Position numbers and translations under genes: made by a program. From positions 18,887,675-18,951,674 of the forward strand of contig CP137680.1 of assembly GCA_037976565.1 (NCBI GenBank): 64,000 nt of DNA, given 5' to 3'. The notes below the pieces were generated by a model that saw only the letters and a list, made by a program, of their open reading frames with translations, was not told the origin of the DNA and did no database searches. This DNA comes from Mesocentrotus franciscanus. Its lineage: Eukaryota; Echinodermata; Echinoidea; Camarodonta; Strongylocentrotidae. Position 1 is the first letter of the stretch. The number at the start of each line of letters is the position of its first letter. Positions 49,251 to 61,079 of the stretch are shown one piece after another.

Positions 49251-49800
49251 TTAAAGGTACTATGTCCCATTTGCAGGGCAAAAAAATGAAAAGGTTAAAT
49301 TCCAGCGGCATTTGAAAGACAATACTAATTTAGAACTTCCCTGAAAAAAAGGGGGCTTGAAAATGTCTTTAAGTGGGAAAATAACGACTATTAGTTGTCA
49401 AATCGACTTAGGAGCTATAGAGCCAGTAAGTAATAGTCTGATTTTTCAGACCATTGTACCGAATGGTCGTACGTTTTATGCTGCGCAAAGATTCAATCAG
49501 TTTAATTTTGGCCATTACAAGAAGTGGGTTATTGATGTAGACAAATGCTCATGTACCCTTTACAGCTCATTTTATGTAGACTTTATGTTATTACCAAAGA
49601 TTTTTTTTAAAAGCCAGTCAGTCACTCAATAGTGTCTGACAGTGAAGTCTAGCAAGTAAACGGGTTTCCTTGCATAATTTGAATATTAGGACACTGCTAA
49701 TGTTTAAATTTCACAGATAGGACATACATGACATATTCATAATTCCTGCAAAGTTCTACAGAATTTGATGTTGGCTGCAAAAGGGACATAGTATCTTTAA
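49251..49800. mobile_element. TTAA element family D, 550 bp
   Basis: TTAA at 49251-49254 and 49797-49800. Left TTAAAGGTACTATGTCCCAT; right inverted TTAAAGATACTATGTCCCTT, continuing TTGCAG in both. Terminal inverted repeats of about 26 bp with two mismatches. The 91-residue frame (49357-49632) has no transposase features. Confidence 0.9.
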
Positions 49801-50400
49801 GGAGACGGGTTTCCCTCTTATGTGCATGTTTGATGGTGCTTAAATTGCATTTATCATTCATCTGTTTTGACGCTTTTTGTTTGTACTATGGAACGTGTTA
49901 TGCTGAAGCCCACAATATCATTTTAGCATGTCTCTAAACAGATACGAGATGGCGCTACACTGCAGCTCCGAAAGCTAGTCATATAGAATCTCATAGAATC
50001 CTAGGAAAGTAATGTAAAACAACGTCTTTGAGATGTATTATAAATAATTATCACTGCTAGTACAACCTATAGTGGATGACTTGCGCATAAGTACCTTACA
50101 TTGCATGAAAATTATGAGTAAGTGTCACATAATACTAAAGAGAATATTGTTTATTCAAGTTTTTTGAAAGCGTTAACTAAGCGCCGGTGGGGGTGGAGGA
50201 TGTCAACTTAACAACATCACCAGGTTTATCAATATATAGAAATGTTTTGCGGGATGTCACTCCACACCAATTACTGATTGTTCGCCTCGTGTTATTTTAC
50301 ATTCGTTGAAATACTACATAGTATGCAATTTGTTATGAATTTTTAAGTAAGGATAATTATAAAAAGATAACTCAATAAAGTGATAATTCGAATTTGTACT
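49801..50400. other. Unassigned spacer
   Basis: Nothing recognised. Confidence 0.5.
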
Positions 50401-50903
50401 TTAAACAGTTGAGTTCTTGTTTAAGGCCGCAAATGCCTTCAAAGTGTATGGTTATTGCTCTTATTCTTATTTATAACATTTCTAGTGCTCTTTTAGAACC
50501 TAAAATTGCTATGAAGGTAATTTTAGACCCCAAAATGTGTGAATTTAGATTGAATACGATCATACCAATTCAGCTCCACTTTCAAGAAAATACGGTGACC
50601 GTTAATTAATGAATTAACAATAGCAATACACGCGCCAGCTGCTGGTGCGTATTATAACCAACACGAAAAGGCGCTATCTCGTTTTTCAACGGCCGGTCCA
50701 AAATTACCGAATATTTGTGGGGCACCACAAATATTAGAAATGGTTATATTTATGGATATTTCAGCCGTCTCTGATCAAACAAAGCTGATTTTGTCATTTA
50801 AATTGTGTATTCTTTCAAATTTGACACTCAGTTTTTCATTATCTCACAAAAATATTTTGTGTAGCGCTCTCTGCAACAAAACTCAACTAGCCTATCCCTT
50901 TGA
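50401..50903 (+). mobile_element. TTAA element family E, copy E1
   Basis: Left end TTAAACAGTTGAGTTCTTGT, right end ...ACTCAACTAGCCTATCCCTTTGA. Inverted copy of 59574-60141, sharing CAATACACGCGCC-type, GGCGCTATCTCG-type and GACACTCAGTTTTTCATTAT blocks. The right flank is TTGA rather than TTAA, so the target site has decayed. Confidence 0.87.
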
Positions 50904-51204
50904 TATTAAATTCCAATGATTCATGTGTGACATAATGCAGAAACGTTTTAATACAAGACGATCGCAAATAATTTTTGGTGAACAAAAATCGACTTTGGGC
51001 AATTACAATTTTCGAAAACTTCAAACGTCCATGCTGAGAGCAATTGGAATTTTGCGTTTTAATGGTCGATATTATCGTAAAGGTCAAATTCTACATTCGA
51101 AACATAATCAAAGTGTGAACGAGCGATGTGACTGAAGCTATATTTTATATCTGTTTAGATAATAGAAGGTTTGTTTTGAAAAAAGAGAGTAGAATTTGAA
51201 TTAA

Positions 51205-51420
51205 TCCCTAGAATTGAATTGAATTGATTGAATTTATTTTCTTCTGCACAACATACAAATCAAATTGCATTTCAACAATACAACATATACAAAATATAAC
51301 AACTTTTTTTAACGAATACACAATATAATAATAAAAGAAATGTTGACATTAAAACAAAATGTAACTGATAACACATAAACAAGAATTATTCATTAATAAA
51401 TCATTACGGAAATAAATTAG
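51205..51420 (-). repeat. Retroelement-type 3' tail, minus strand
   Basis: On the minus strand a T/A-rich sequence ends GCAGAAGAAAATAAATTCAA then TCAATTCAATTCAATTC. AATAAA running into an (ATTCA)n tail is a common non-LTR retrotransposon end. No coding part remains. Confidence 0.4.
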
Positions 51421-52018
51421 TCGTCATTAAATGCAATGCGGCATATCTTTGTAGTTACAGGCTATTCTATATCATTTCCACTTACCGAATAACAAATCTT
51501 CCATTAAATATCGGAATAATCCCCGTCAGAAAGATTGACAATTTCTTAGTTTGGAATGTTAAAGGCTTTGAATAACCAAACGCTTGGATTAAGAAGAACC
51601 TTTTGGATTAAATCGCACTAAATGCTCAAATTAAAAACTTTTACGTCTCCGGAGATCTATACGAATTGTTTAAATAAGAAACTTTCAAAATGTCAAGCAA
51701 AATACCCCAAACACCCACGTAGGTATTGATTTTTTTAATGTCTCTCCTTTTGAAAAAATGGTCATCCTTTTGTCCGTTTGTTATTTCTGGTAACATGACA
51801 TTTTTGTTTGGCATTTATCCACCGCACATGACGTCTTTTAGGTTTTGGAAGGAAAGAGTGACTATATCCTGTACTTGTTAATAATAGACTTGTTTAATTT
51901 GCAGGAATTCAGGCCCTAGGGAAATCAAATCTGATTATCAAGGTGAAATAAATGAAAGCTGAAAGTGTTACCAAAATCGGTGAAATATCAACACACATAA
52001 AGTATTCCAATATTTTAT
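51421..52018. other. Unassigned DNA
   Basis: Nothing recognised. Confidence 0.5.
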
Positions 52019-52036
52019 ACAGTGGCCGATCCAGGA

Positions 52037-52075
<39 letters not shown>

Positions 52076-52222
52076 AGGGGGAGAAGGATCTAAAATTTCA
52101 TGGCAAGCAAAACGGAGTTGGTGTATGCTTCTTATTTCCGTCCTCCTTCTCACCCACCCCCCTTTCTCTCTCTCTCTATCTCTGTGTGTGTGTCTCTCTC
52201 TCTCTTTGGGGGTTACTCCAAT
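52019..52222. repeat. hAT-like end followed by (TG)n and (CT)n
   Basis: ACAGTGGCCGATCCAGGAG at 52020-52038 has the form of a hAT end of the CAGTGGCGGATCCAG type. It is followed by (TG)n at 52040-52072 and a CT tract at 52160-52207. No matching right end was found. Confidence 0.45.
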
Positions 52223-53737
52223 AGGCAAAAAGATAAAATCTCAAAACTGTTACCAAAAGCTGCAACTCTCCGAATCTCTTTCAGAAATACTATCCATTTG
52301 TTTTGTACTCAAATTATTAGAACTGCCATTACCTTGATTGCCGTTGGAAGGACAGATGCAGTTCAAATAGGGCAACATACAGAAAAGCTGTTAAGTAACG
52401 TGTTTTCTGGATTAGGTATGTTACGGACACACGTATGTTATAACGTTTTCTTTGAGAAATGGAGATGTATGGATTTCTTTTCGGTACAAACAAAGACAAA
52501 ATTGTTCAAAAAGGAAATCACGACGTTGAGTTGTGAGCCGTAGTTTATGTGACTATAATGATTCAAATTACTCATGTTTTGTCCCACTTTGTTTGTGTGT
52601 GTGTGTGTTTTTTTTTTTGGGGAGGAATCGAGTTTTTTTATATAATGGTTTAGTGATTTGAATTAAGAACATTCTCAATTAATAAAACCCCACATCTTTT
52701 AACTTTACGTAGTATATTTTAAGTTCTAAAATGTGAAGGTTTCTAAATATCTGCTTAAAATAGGACGGATTAAAATCCTTTTATAAGTTTAATCAATTAG
52801 TACTTTGGAGCCTCCATCTTGTATTTCGACTTTAAAGCGATACTGAACTGATGAATTTTCTGCCATAGCGTACTGCTAATTGCAGAGCGCCATCTCATGG
52901 TCAACTTGCCAACAGTGCTTAACCCAATACCTAATTTCCACTTCCCAGACAGAGGATTCGATGCGAGAACAGCTTAATGCTACAGCTGATCTGAGATAGC
53001 TAGACGGGATTTGGCAGCAGTGCTTTTAATACAGTTTGGCTATATAGTTCAATTCTCCCTTACTTTATATAATGCATCTGTCAGTATTATTTACGTTAAA
53101 TGACCCATTTTAACAATTACCAAGCTAACGTGACGTCACTTATTCACTACAACCATAGAGCTATACAACCTATCTCATGTCTGTAGCCGATTTCTTTTCT
53201 TCTTCCTTCGGATATGCCGGACCAGACAAGTTAACAAGCAAAGATTACATATCTGTTAACGCTAATGGGTTTGCTGCTAAATGAATGATGGAAATCTAAT
53301 GAACGCAAAATGCATTTTAGGCAAAAGAAGACCAACCATAATACCATAACGTGATGTCATTTCCCATTTACGATGCAGTTAATAATTTAATAACGTGAGC
53401 AGGATGGAAACCTAATGCATTGCATTTGTTCAGCTTAATAGCGAATTGAAAATGATCTCCATTTAACTTTAAAATGTCAAAGAGCACTTTTGCAGACGTT
53501 ACATGCAACATAGCAGGCGCCATGACAATACACTGCAAATACAAGAGAGCACTTTTAATTTGTCAAAACTGTGTAATATAGGCCTGCCCTTTAACGCGTA
53601 ACCCAGATTTTCTTCGCCGACAAAATGCCAACTTGATTTTTTTGAAAGGCGAATCATATTTTAGGATAGGAGGGAGGAATATACATATATATACTTTTTA
53701 TTTTTAAAGAGAGCAGATAAATATAGTCCTTATGCGA
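52223..53737. other. Unassigned DNA
   Basis: A TTTAAAGCGATACTGAAC start at about 52833 resembles a TTAA-element end, and TGACGTCAC occurs at about 53133; partners not found. The frame 52100-52543 starts in CT repeat and has no domain. Confidence 0.4.
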
Positions 53738-53960
53738 ATGTGAGTTGGTTAACTGGTCAGCCCTCTAGTCTGCCTACAAAACGACTCAAGGTACGAACCT
53801 GAGTTCTCTCGGATGGTGATGACAAAAAGTTGGTGCCCAGATGTAAATGATCAGATCTAATTAGTATCAAGCGTCCTGTCTATTTCTAGATATTGTGCAA
53901 TTGCGAACAATAGGCAGTTCAGGTACCAACAGATAAATGTTGAGAGCTGGTCACACCGGC
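53738..53960 (+). repeat. Possible tRNA-derived SINE on the plus strand
   Basis: TTGGTTAACTGG (A-box-like, about 53745) and AGGTACGAACCT (B-box-like with one mismatch, about 53790) are spaced about 45 bases apart as in tRNA promoters. No second copy in the window to confirm boundaries. Confidence 0.35.
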
Positions 53961-54029
53961 AGTCCTTGTCAGGAGAGTCCCGAAAAGGCCAATCGAATCG
54001 GGTCGCTGATCACTGATGCACAAATGATG

Positions 54030-54369
54030 TTAAAGGTATAGGCCAGATTTGGAAACGCCCCCTCTCAAAAAGTGAAATGGAAGCTCTTATTACCAATCAT
54101 GTGAAAGAATATGTTTTGACTAATACGTGGTGATACAAATTTTGCCGGGAAACCACCTACTAATTGATATATTTGGTAAATTATCATATCGATCCGGCCT
54201 GGATAGATATCGCGTAGTCCCATATACATCTTTCTGTGATGATTCCAGCACCTTGCAGTACACACCAATACTTATATGCTAGATGATCAACCTTTTCTGA
54301 TTGATTCCACAACGTTTCTTTCACAATGCAATCGCATGACTATTGACCAGAACTGGTCTATACCTTTAA
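54030..54369 (-). mobile_element. TTAA element family B, copy B3
   Basis: Complete: TTAA at 54030-54033 and 54366-54369. Left TTAAAGGTATAGGCCAGATT; right inverted TTAAAGGTATAGACCAGTTC, terminal inverted repeats with few mismatches. Interior inverted relative to B1. Confidence 0.92.
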
Positions 54370-56312
54370 GCATCACTAATCTATTTACAAAGGAAAGTAC
54401 GAACCAAGCCCATCAACACCGCCATACACCCATATAAGTATTTTCCCATTTTTTCCAAACAAGCGATTTGAAATCAGAATGCATACTCGATGGTATTTTT
54501 GACAAGACCTCTTTCCAGGTGGATTCCATTATGACGAATTACACAATACTCGGAAAGAAAAAATGGGGGCAGTCAATTCTTGTTAAGGTCGCTACGTATT
54601 GAGTAGATAGGAACCGGTAGCCTATGTCATACATCATCTTGATGTCATAATGTGAGACCTCCGCAGCCTTTATTGGAAGCGTCCTGCATTAATACACTGA
54701 AATCATTTTCGCAAGATATATTCAGACTTTTACGAGAAGGTATTAGATTGATCGTCAGTACGAGCTAATATAGATAAAAACAAACAAAACAAAACACACA
54801 ACATACATGATTTTGACAGCACAAAATATTTTCCTCCTGGGCGTGTACCAATCGTCTTGAGGGAGAAAAAAGGACAGACAGGAAAAATATCTCCTTCACT
54901 GTTAATGTTAACAAAATCAACTTATCCGCTGACACATCCGAACATTTTGCTTTCTGATTAAAATGTATTTGTGCACCATTTATCTATAATCAGTGAATAG
55001 TTAAATAACGGATATCAGAAACATTGGATTTATATATATATGTCTGATGGGACCACTGATACCGAAAACCCATGTCTGAATATTATAAACTAAGAGGGAG
55101 CAAAAGGCCTTAGAGCTGTTACATAGCAAATCTTATAAGGTTTATATAAAAAGATTTACCCTTCTGAAGGAAGGCCTACATTTGCGATGTCACTAGGCAG
55201 TTTCTTATCATACCATGAGAATACAGGTTTACAATATCCCGAGCTGGAATACTTATCATGCTCATTTTCCAGAGAAAATATGTAACTGAAGATTATAAAG
55301 TAGGAGAAGCTATAATTGAAAGGCAAATCGGATTATAAGATAAATGCATTACTCGAGGATGGTAAGAGAAAGATGGCATCAGTAGGTCCTTCGAGCTGAA
55401 CAAAACATAAAGAGAAGAATGTCTTTTGGATACTATGTGAGGCATTGCTAACGATCTGTGTTTGTACAAGAGTGAGTTGGTAAGTGGGAGTGGGTGAGTG
55501 TGTGCGCGCGTGTATTGTATGTCTATTCAGACTGCCCTTATCATCTGTCTGGCATCGGCCCTTAACGTCGATTTTTTTTTGAAAGGCCTATAAACTTTTA
55601 GTCTCATCTTTTTTTTTCCTTAATTCATTACGAAACAATTACAATTCATTTTGCATTGAATGCTCCTAAAACTAACGGTTGTCTTGCCTTAAAAAGAGCA
55701 ATCAAATATTCTTACAAAAAAAAATGTATAACACATACGCACACTAAAGTAATTATGGGCCAAAGAAAAAACAAGTGTGATTTGGTTTCTTGTATTCGCC
55801 ATTGTTTTCTTGAACTTACATGTAAACCCGTTACCAATCACTATAATATCATTGATTTTCATACGAAAACATAGTTTCCTCTCTTTGAAAAGAGGGCTAT
55901 CATCTCTCAACTACAAGATATCTTGAAACAATCCCTTTCGAGTAGTCACACGGGTGAACTACCCAGTTTTTACCTCTGGAAATTTTTGCTCATTTATCAT
56001 GTTTAATCAATAAGAGCAGATGTATCATTCATAAATAAAAATGAAAAGTGTTAATTTACATTGGGTGTAATATCAAAATGTGTTAAAAGACGAACCAAGT
56101 GAGAACTCCGCTTGTCTAGGTCATGCACGTGATCAACCTAGTGGTTGACCTCTCGAAGAAAATGGCATTATCATCCGCCTGTTGACGACAGAACTTTTAA
56201 TTTGATATATAGAAGAAAATGGGAGATCTCTGCCATGAGAAGAATGCTGAAAAGTGATGTATAGTTCTATGTACATCATTTACAGACTAGGAATGGCCCT
56301 TATAATTCAACC
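54370..56312. other. Unassigned DNA, 1.9 kb
   Basis: No gene or repeat recognised. Short (TG)/(CG) run near 55498-55512. Confidence 0.5.
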
Positions 56313-56420
56313 TTAAAGGCATCGTTTAACAATGTTACATCTGAGATGCACGGCCCTACGTGTTATCAGCGTCTTTTTAAAAGTGTTTAGAATCTGAGAC
56401 AAAGATACCCAATCCCTTCA
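56313..56420 (+). mobile_element. TTAA element family A, copy A4 (internally deleted)
   Basis: Only the two ends of family A remain: the first ~58 bases (TTAAAGGCATCGTTTAACAA...GTTATCAGCGTC) joined to the last ~35 (AATCTGAGACAAAGATACCC AATCCCTT). About 270 interior bases are missing. Because both ends are present, this copy fixes the boundaries of the family. Confidence 0.85.
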
Positions 56421-56604
56421 ATGGACATCACACATATGAAACCAAAATAGTAGCTCGCTCGTGTTGTGATTATATAAATTTAAATGTCTGGAAACTTACA
56501 ACAAACATGCTGGTTACGGATATTATGATGATATAGGATACTTTTCATAACGCACATATCCACCTCCCGTTTTCGGTGCTCACAGCATTCAAGTAAATAT
56601 TTTT

Positions 56605-56749
56605 TACCGGTACCCATTTAACACCTGGGTCGAGAGTGGAAAATGTAGATTGATGTCTTGCCAAAGGACAGTAGTGCCGTGGCGGGACTTGAACTGCGAA
56701 CCACGTTATTCACAGTCCGACGGCGTATCCATAAGACCGCGGCACGTCT
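56605..56749 (-). repeat. tRNA-derived SINE, copy 3
   Basis: Minus strand: head with a decayed B box (GCAGTTCAAGTCCC), then GGCACTACTGTCCTTTGGCA and CTCTCGACCCAGGTGTTAAA before TGGGTACC. The most complete body of the three copies, but the most diverged head. Confidence 0.8.
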
Positions 56750-57108
56750 ATTATAAGCATGTATGTATCACTTCCTTTTTTAATGACAAATGCCAGTGAG
56801 ATAAATCCCCCACGGGCCCCCGAAGTTCAAATATTTGCTGCCTGTTTCAAAGCTTGCTAAGCGCCTAACGCCCCTGTCAATAATAATATTCTCGTCGATA
56901 TACTTTCAGTAGGCAGGGACTAAGCCTCATAATGCGTACGTGTTTAGCGAATCAATAAAGCTCGGAAACGACTCAGGTGAAAAAGCATTGTGAAAATATG
57001 ATTAGTTCGGGAAAAGAAATTTAGGGCGAGCGTATAAAAAAAAATGGCTGTAGGGGTTTAAACCAATGTGAGCGAATACTGATCGTGCGAATAAGGTCAT
57101 AGATATTG
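56750..57108. other. Unassigned DNA
   Basis: Nothing recognised. Confidence 0.5.
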
Positions 57109-57414
<306 letters not shown>

Positions 57415-57624
57415 AAAGAGAAATATACAGACAAACCTATCTGCATAATATCATGTCGAAATACACAATCTCTTTCTATTCCATTTCTTGTCTGCAACTC
57501 TCTTTCTCTCTCCAATTTGGTTTTCTCTGTGTCTGCTATATTTAATTACACTAACCCAATTTTCTGCATTTATGTATTTCGATTTAATTATCGATTCGTC
57601 ATTTTCTAAATCTCTGTGCAACCC

Positions 57625-57805
57625 CCTCCCTCTCTCTCTCTCTCCCCCCTCTCTCTCTCTCTCTCTCCCTTGCTCACTTTCTCTCTTTCTCTTCCATTCC
57701 GCTTTTCTCTCTCTGTTTCCCTATCTGTCCTTCCTTTACTCCTTCTGCTGACTACCTCTCTCTCTTCTTCTCTCCCTCTCTCTGTCATCTTTTCACTGCT
57801 CCCCC

Positions 57806-57837
<32 letters not shown>

Positions 57838-57870
57838 CACATTTCCCTCTCTCTGCCTTCCTCTCTCGGT
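57625..57870. repeat. Polypyrimidine (CT)n tract
   Basis: CT-rich low-complexity DNA. Confidence 0.93.
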
Positions 57871-58349
57871 CCTCTCTTTCTTACTTCTTTCCATATTTAA
57901 CTTACGCAATCTATCTTACTCTCCTTTTCCCTCTTTTCCAGAGTATGAAATACAAACCTGTTCTATAAAGTCACAACATAGTCAGATCACATGGATCAAA
58001 TGATTGCTAAGGTGCGTGTCGTATGATATAGACTGAATGAGTGCTTTTCAGCACTTCCAACCTCGAATACGGCTCGACCCAGAAATATCTCTCCCAGAAT
58101 TGTGCAATCCTATACACTTAATGGGATATGTAACATAATGTCTTTGAAATAGTCGCCTTCGGAATCCTGAATTAGATTTCCCCTGACATGATTGGATATG
58201 TCTAATTTGATCCACATGGTTTTGCTATAGCTATATACTTTGAAGGTCATGGTTTACAATCATGATAATGAAAATCGTCTCAGTGACGATTTGTGATTAT
58301 AGGTTTTCCCGTCCATTTTACTACTTTGTTCATTCAGTTATTATACTGA

Positions 58350-58800
58350 TTTCATTTCGTCAGGAAACTTCCTAATCTTGCACAGCTCATAGTCAATTTC
58401 GTCTTTCTTCATTCTTGTTTAAATTTTGTCCAATCACTTTGATCATTTTGCATCCAATATCGTCAAAGTCAAATCAAGTTCGTCATTTTTGCAATCTATT
58501 TCGTCAAAGCATCATTCAAATTTGTCACTTGTTCGTTTTAAGGTCTTGTTCCTGTGAAAATTTGAATGAACTCTCTTGAAACTTTTTGCACAAAGACGAA
58601 TTTGATTATTACATTCTGCAGCGGACGGCCAGGTGAGACGAATTCGAATGAAATATAATGAAAATGATTGGACAAGGTTTAAATTGATTGACCATTGACT
58701 AACTTAAATGACAAAATACTAAATCAATTTCGACATTTGCACAATATCGGATTCCTAGGACGAAATTTAAGTGCACAAAAATGAAGTTGAATGAGAAAAA
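58350..58800. mobile_element. Imperfect foldback with TTTCGTC / GACGAAA motifs
   Basis: The left half repeatedly contains CAATTTCGTC and ATTTGTC; the right half contains the inverse (GACGAAATTT, GACAAAAT). Inverse of the right half aligns to the left around TTTAAATTTTGTCCAATCAC / TTTAAACCTTGTCCAATCAT. The centre is near 58575. Old foldback element or a pair of inverted repeats; ends not defined. Confidence 0.5.
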
Positions 58801-59369
58801 AAAATTGTAAAATTGATGGGAAATATTATATTATCCTTTGGAATGGGAGCTCATCGGGTGGTAAGCTTTCTGATTGTGCTTAACATATCATTCTACAAAC
58901 CTACTTTGACGGACCCCGGTTCGAAACTGAGTCGCATTTTTTTTGGAACAGGGGAAGTCCGCCTTGATATTAAGTTGGTTTTAATATAGAAGCAAACAAA
59001 AATTGGCAACCCTGTGACGTATCTTGCAAGGTACTCTCAAGGAAATTTTCAATCATACATGCACCCTAAATATAATAATTGCAAATATGTTTCTATACAA
59101 CCCCTATATGGTAAAAAATATATTCCGCCATCAATAACGAAGAAAATGAAAGTTTATGTACTTTAACGATAGTGGTCGGTTCACAAGGTAAATAACTACA
59201 TCAAAAGAAGAAAATTAATTTGCAGTAGCTTATAATCGTGACTTTCTAGCACTGTTGTTATCATAAATCAGAGAAAATATGGCCATAAACCAACTGGAAC
59301 CATATTCTCCCCACTCATCCCCCTCAAAAGAGATGCATTTCAAAATTATCACTTTTCCACAATGTGTGT
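58801..59369. other. Unassigned AT-rich DNA
   Basis: Nothing recognised. Confidence 0.5.
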
Positions 59370-59522
59370 ATTTATATTATGAAAGCCCATTACTGCCACT
59401 GAAGAAAAAAAAAGAGCCTGTATTATTAAAGCGAGCTCCCCCCCCCCTTCCCCCGTGGCTACGCCAATCACATTCCCCTACTCTTTCTTTTCTAATGGGC
59501 TTTCGTACTTTCGTAATATATA
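59370..59522. repeat. Inverted repeat pair enclosing about 100 bp
   Basis: TATTATGAAAGCCCATTA at about 59376 is inverted at about 59494 (TAATGGGCTTTCGTA...), where CTTTCGTA is duplicated in tandem. The interior holds an A-run, a C-run and GTGGCTACGCC, which looks like a hAT end. Confidence 0.5.
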
Positions 59523-59573
59523 TATATATTAACGCAATATGGCTACAACGCAATGATCGCCAAATTGTTAGGT

Positions 59574-60141
59574 TTGAAGGGATAGTTGAGTTTTGGTATA
59601 GAGGGCGCTAAACAAATTTTTTGTGTGAGATAATGAAAAACTGAGTGTCAAATTTGAAAGAGCATACAATTTAAATGATAAAATCATCTTTGTTTGATCA
59701 AAATCGGTTCAGAGACGGCTGAAATATCCATAAATATGACCATTTCTAATCTTCGTGGGGCCCTACAAATATTCGACAAAATTTGAAACAGCCGTTGAAA
59801 AATCGAGATAGCGCCTTATACATTTTATTCCAGCCGATACCAATGTTGGCTTTTTTGTTGGCATTTTCGTGTTGGTTATAATACGCACAACCAGCCGGCC
59901 CGTGTATTGTTATTATTATTAAGTTATTAAATTAACGGTCATCGTATTTTTTAAAAGTGGAGCTGAATTAGTATGATCGGATTTAATCAAAATTTCACAC
60001 ATTTTGGGGTCTAAAATTACCTTCATAGCAATTTTAGGTCCTGAAAAGGGCACTAGAAATTTCATAAATAGGAATAAGACCAATAGCCATGCAATTTGAA
60101 GGCATTTGGGGTCTTAAACAATAACTCAACTGCCCCTTTAA
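59574..60141 (-). mobile_element. TTAA element family E, copy E2, 568 bp
   Basis: Right end AACTCAACTGCCCCTTTAA with TTAA at 60138-60141; left end TTGAAGGGATAGTTGAGTTT. Inverse of the right end TTAAAGGGGCAGTTGAGTTA pairs with the left. Aligned inverted to E1 over most of its length. Non-coding. Confidence 0.9.
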
Positions 60142-60805
60142 CAAAGAGAAATTGGTTTAGAGCTGAAAATCTGGAGTCACCTTGTTTTGTAGTGTTGATT
60201 GTTGATTGCTAGACAAAAAGTGTGACAGGATCGAGCTCTCATGATTGCATAATAATTCCTTGGTTCAGAAAATTGATACCTTTGTAAACATTCTAAATTT
60301 ATATATTCGAATTATTATATTGCAATGTATGGCAAGCCTGCAAAGGTAGATCAAACCAGTTAAATGTAAATGAAATCAGATGAATAATTCGACATAGAAA
60401 ATGATCAATTGCAAGCGGCAAGGAAAACACACTTGTGATTGAACTTGGTCAAGATTTAGGGCAAAATTTTCCAAGGGACCACCCTTTCGCGGGAAAAATC
60501 AACGTCTTGTCTGTAAAATTTAGAAAGCGACAGTCAAATATAAGATTGATGCGACCTTCACAAATCACAAATTGATCAGTGATGCAGCAATCTACAGATG
60601 GAATTTATTAGAGGGGGAGGAATGTGCGTAATTGTATACAGGTGTATGAATTCTCCGGTGAAATATGAGGAATATTTTCCACTCTGGCGAGCCCATAAAT
60701 TTTTCATCGGCAGAGCGTTGGAGTATGAAATGGAAAGGACATGCTTTCTAAGCCGACATGTTTCATTAAACATTCGATGGGTGCCGTTGTCAATTATTCG
60801 TCCGC
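60142..60805. other. Unassigned DNA
   Basis: Nothing recognised. Confidence 0.5.
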
Positions 60806-60818
60806 ATCTCTCTCTCTC

Positions 60819-60853
<35 letters not shown>

Positions 60854-60905
60854 TTCTCCCTCTCTTGCTCTCTCTCTGCCTCTCTCTCTCTCTCTCTCTC
60901 TCACT
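60806..60905. repeat. (CT)n microsatellite
   Basis: Nearly pure CT for 100 bases. Confidence 0.95.
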
Positions 60906-61079
60906 CACTAATCTCTACAGCTCCTTTCAAACTAACTTCCATTATCCTGCCAGAGAGGGATACAAAAAAGAGGGAGAGAGTTGGAGATCGAAGATCAAAT
61001 CAAGGGGAAGAGAGAAACAAAGAAACAAAGAAGCAAAAATAAATAGAGATAGAAAGTAAAAGAGAGAGAGAGAGACGGA

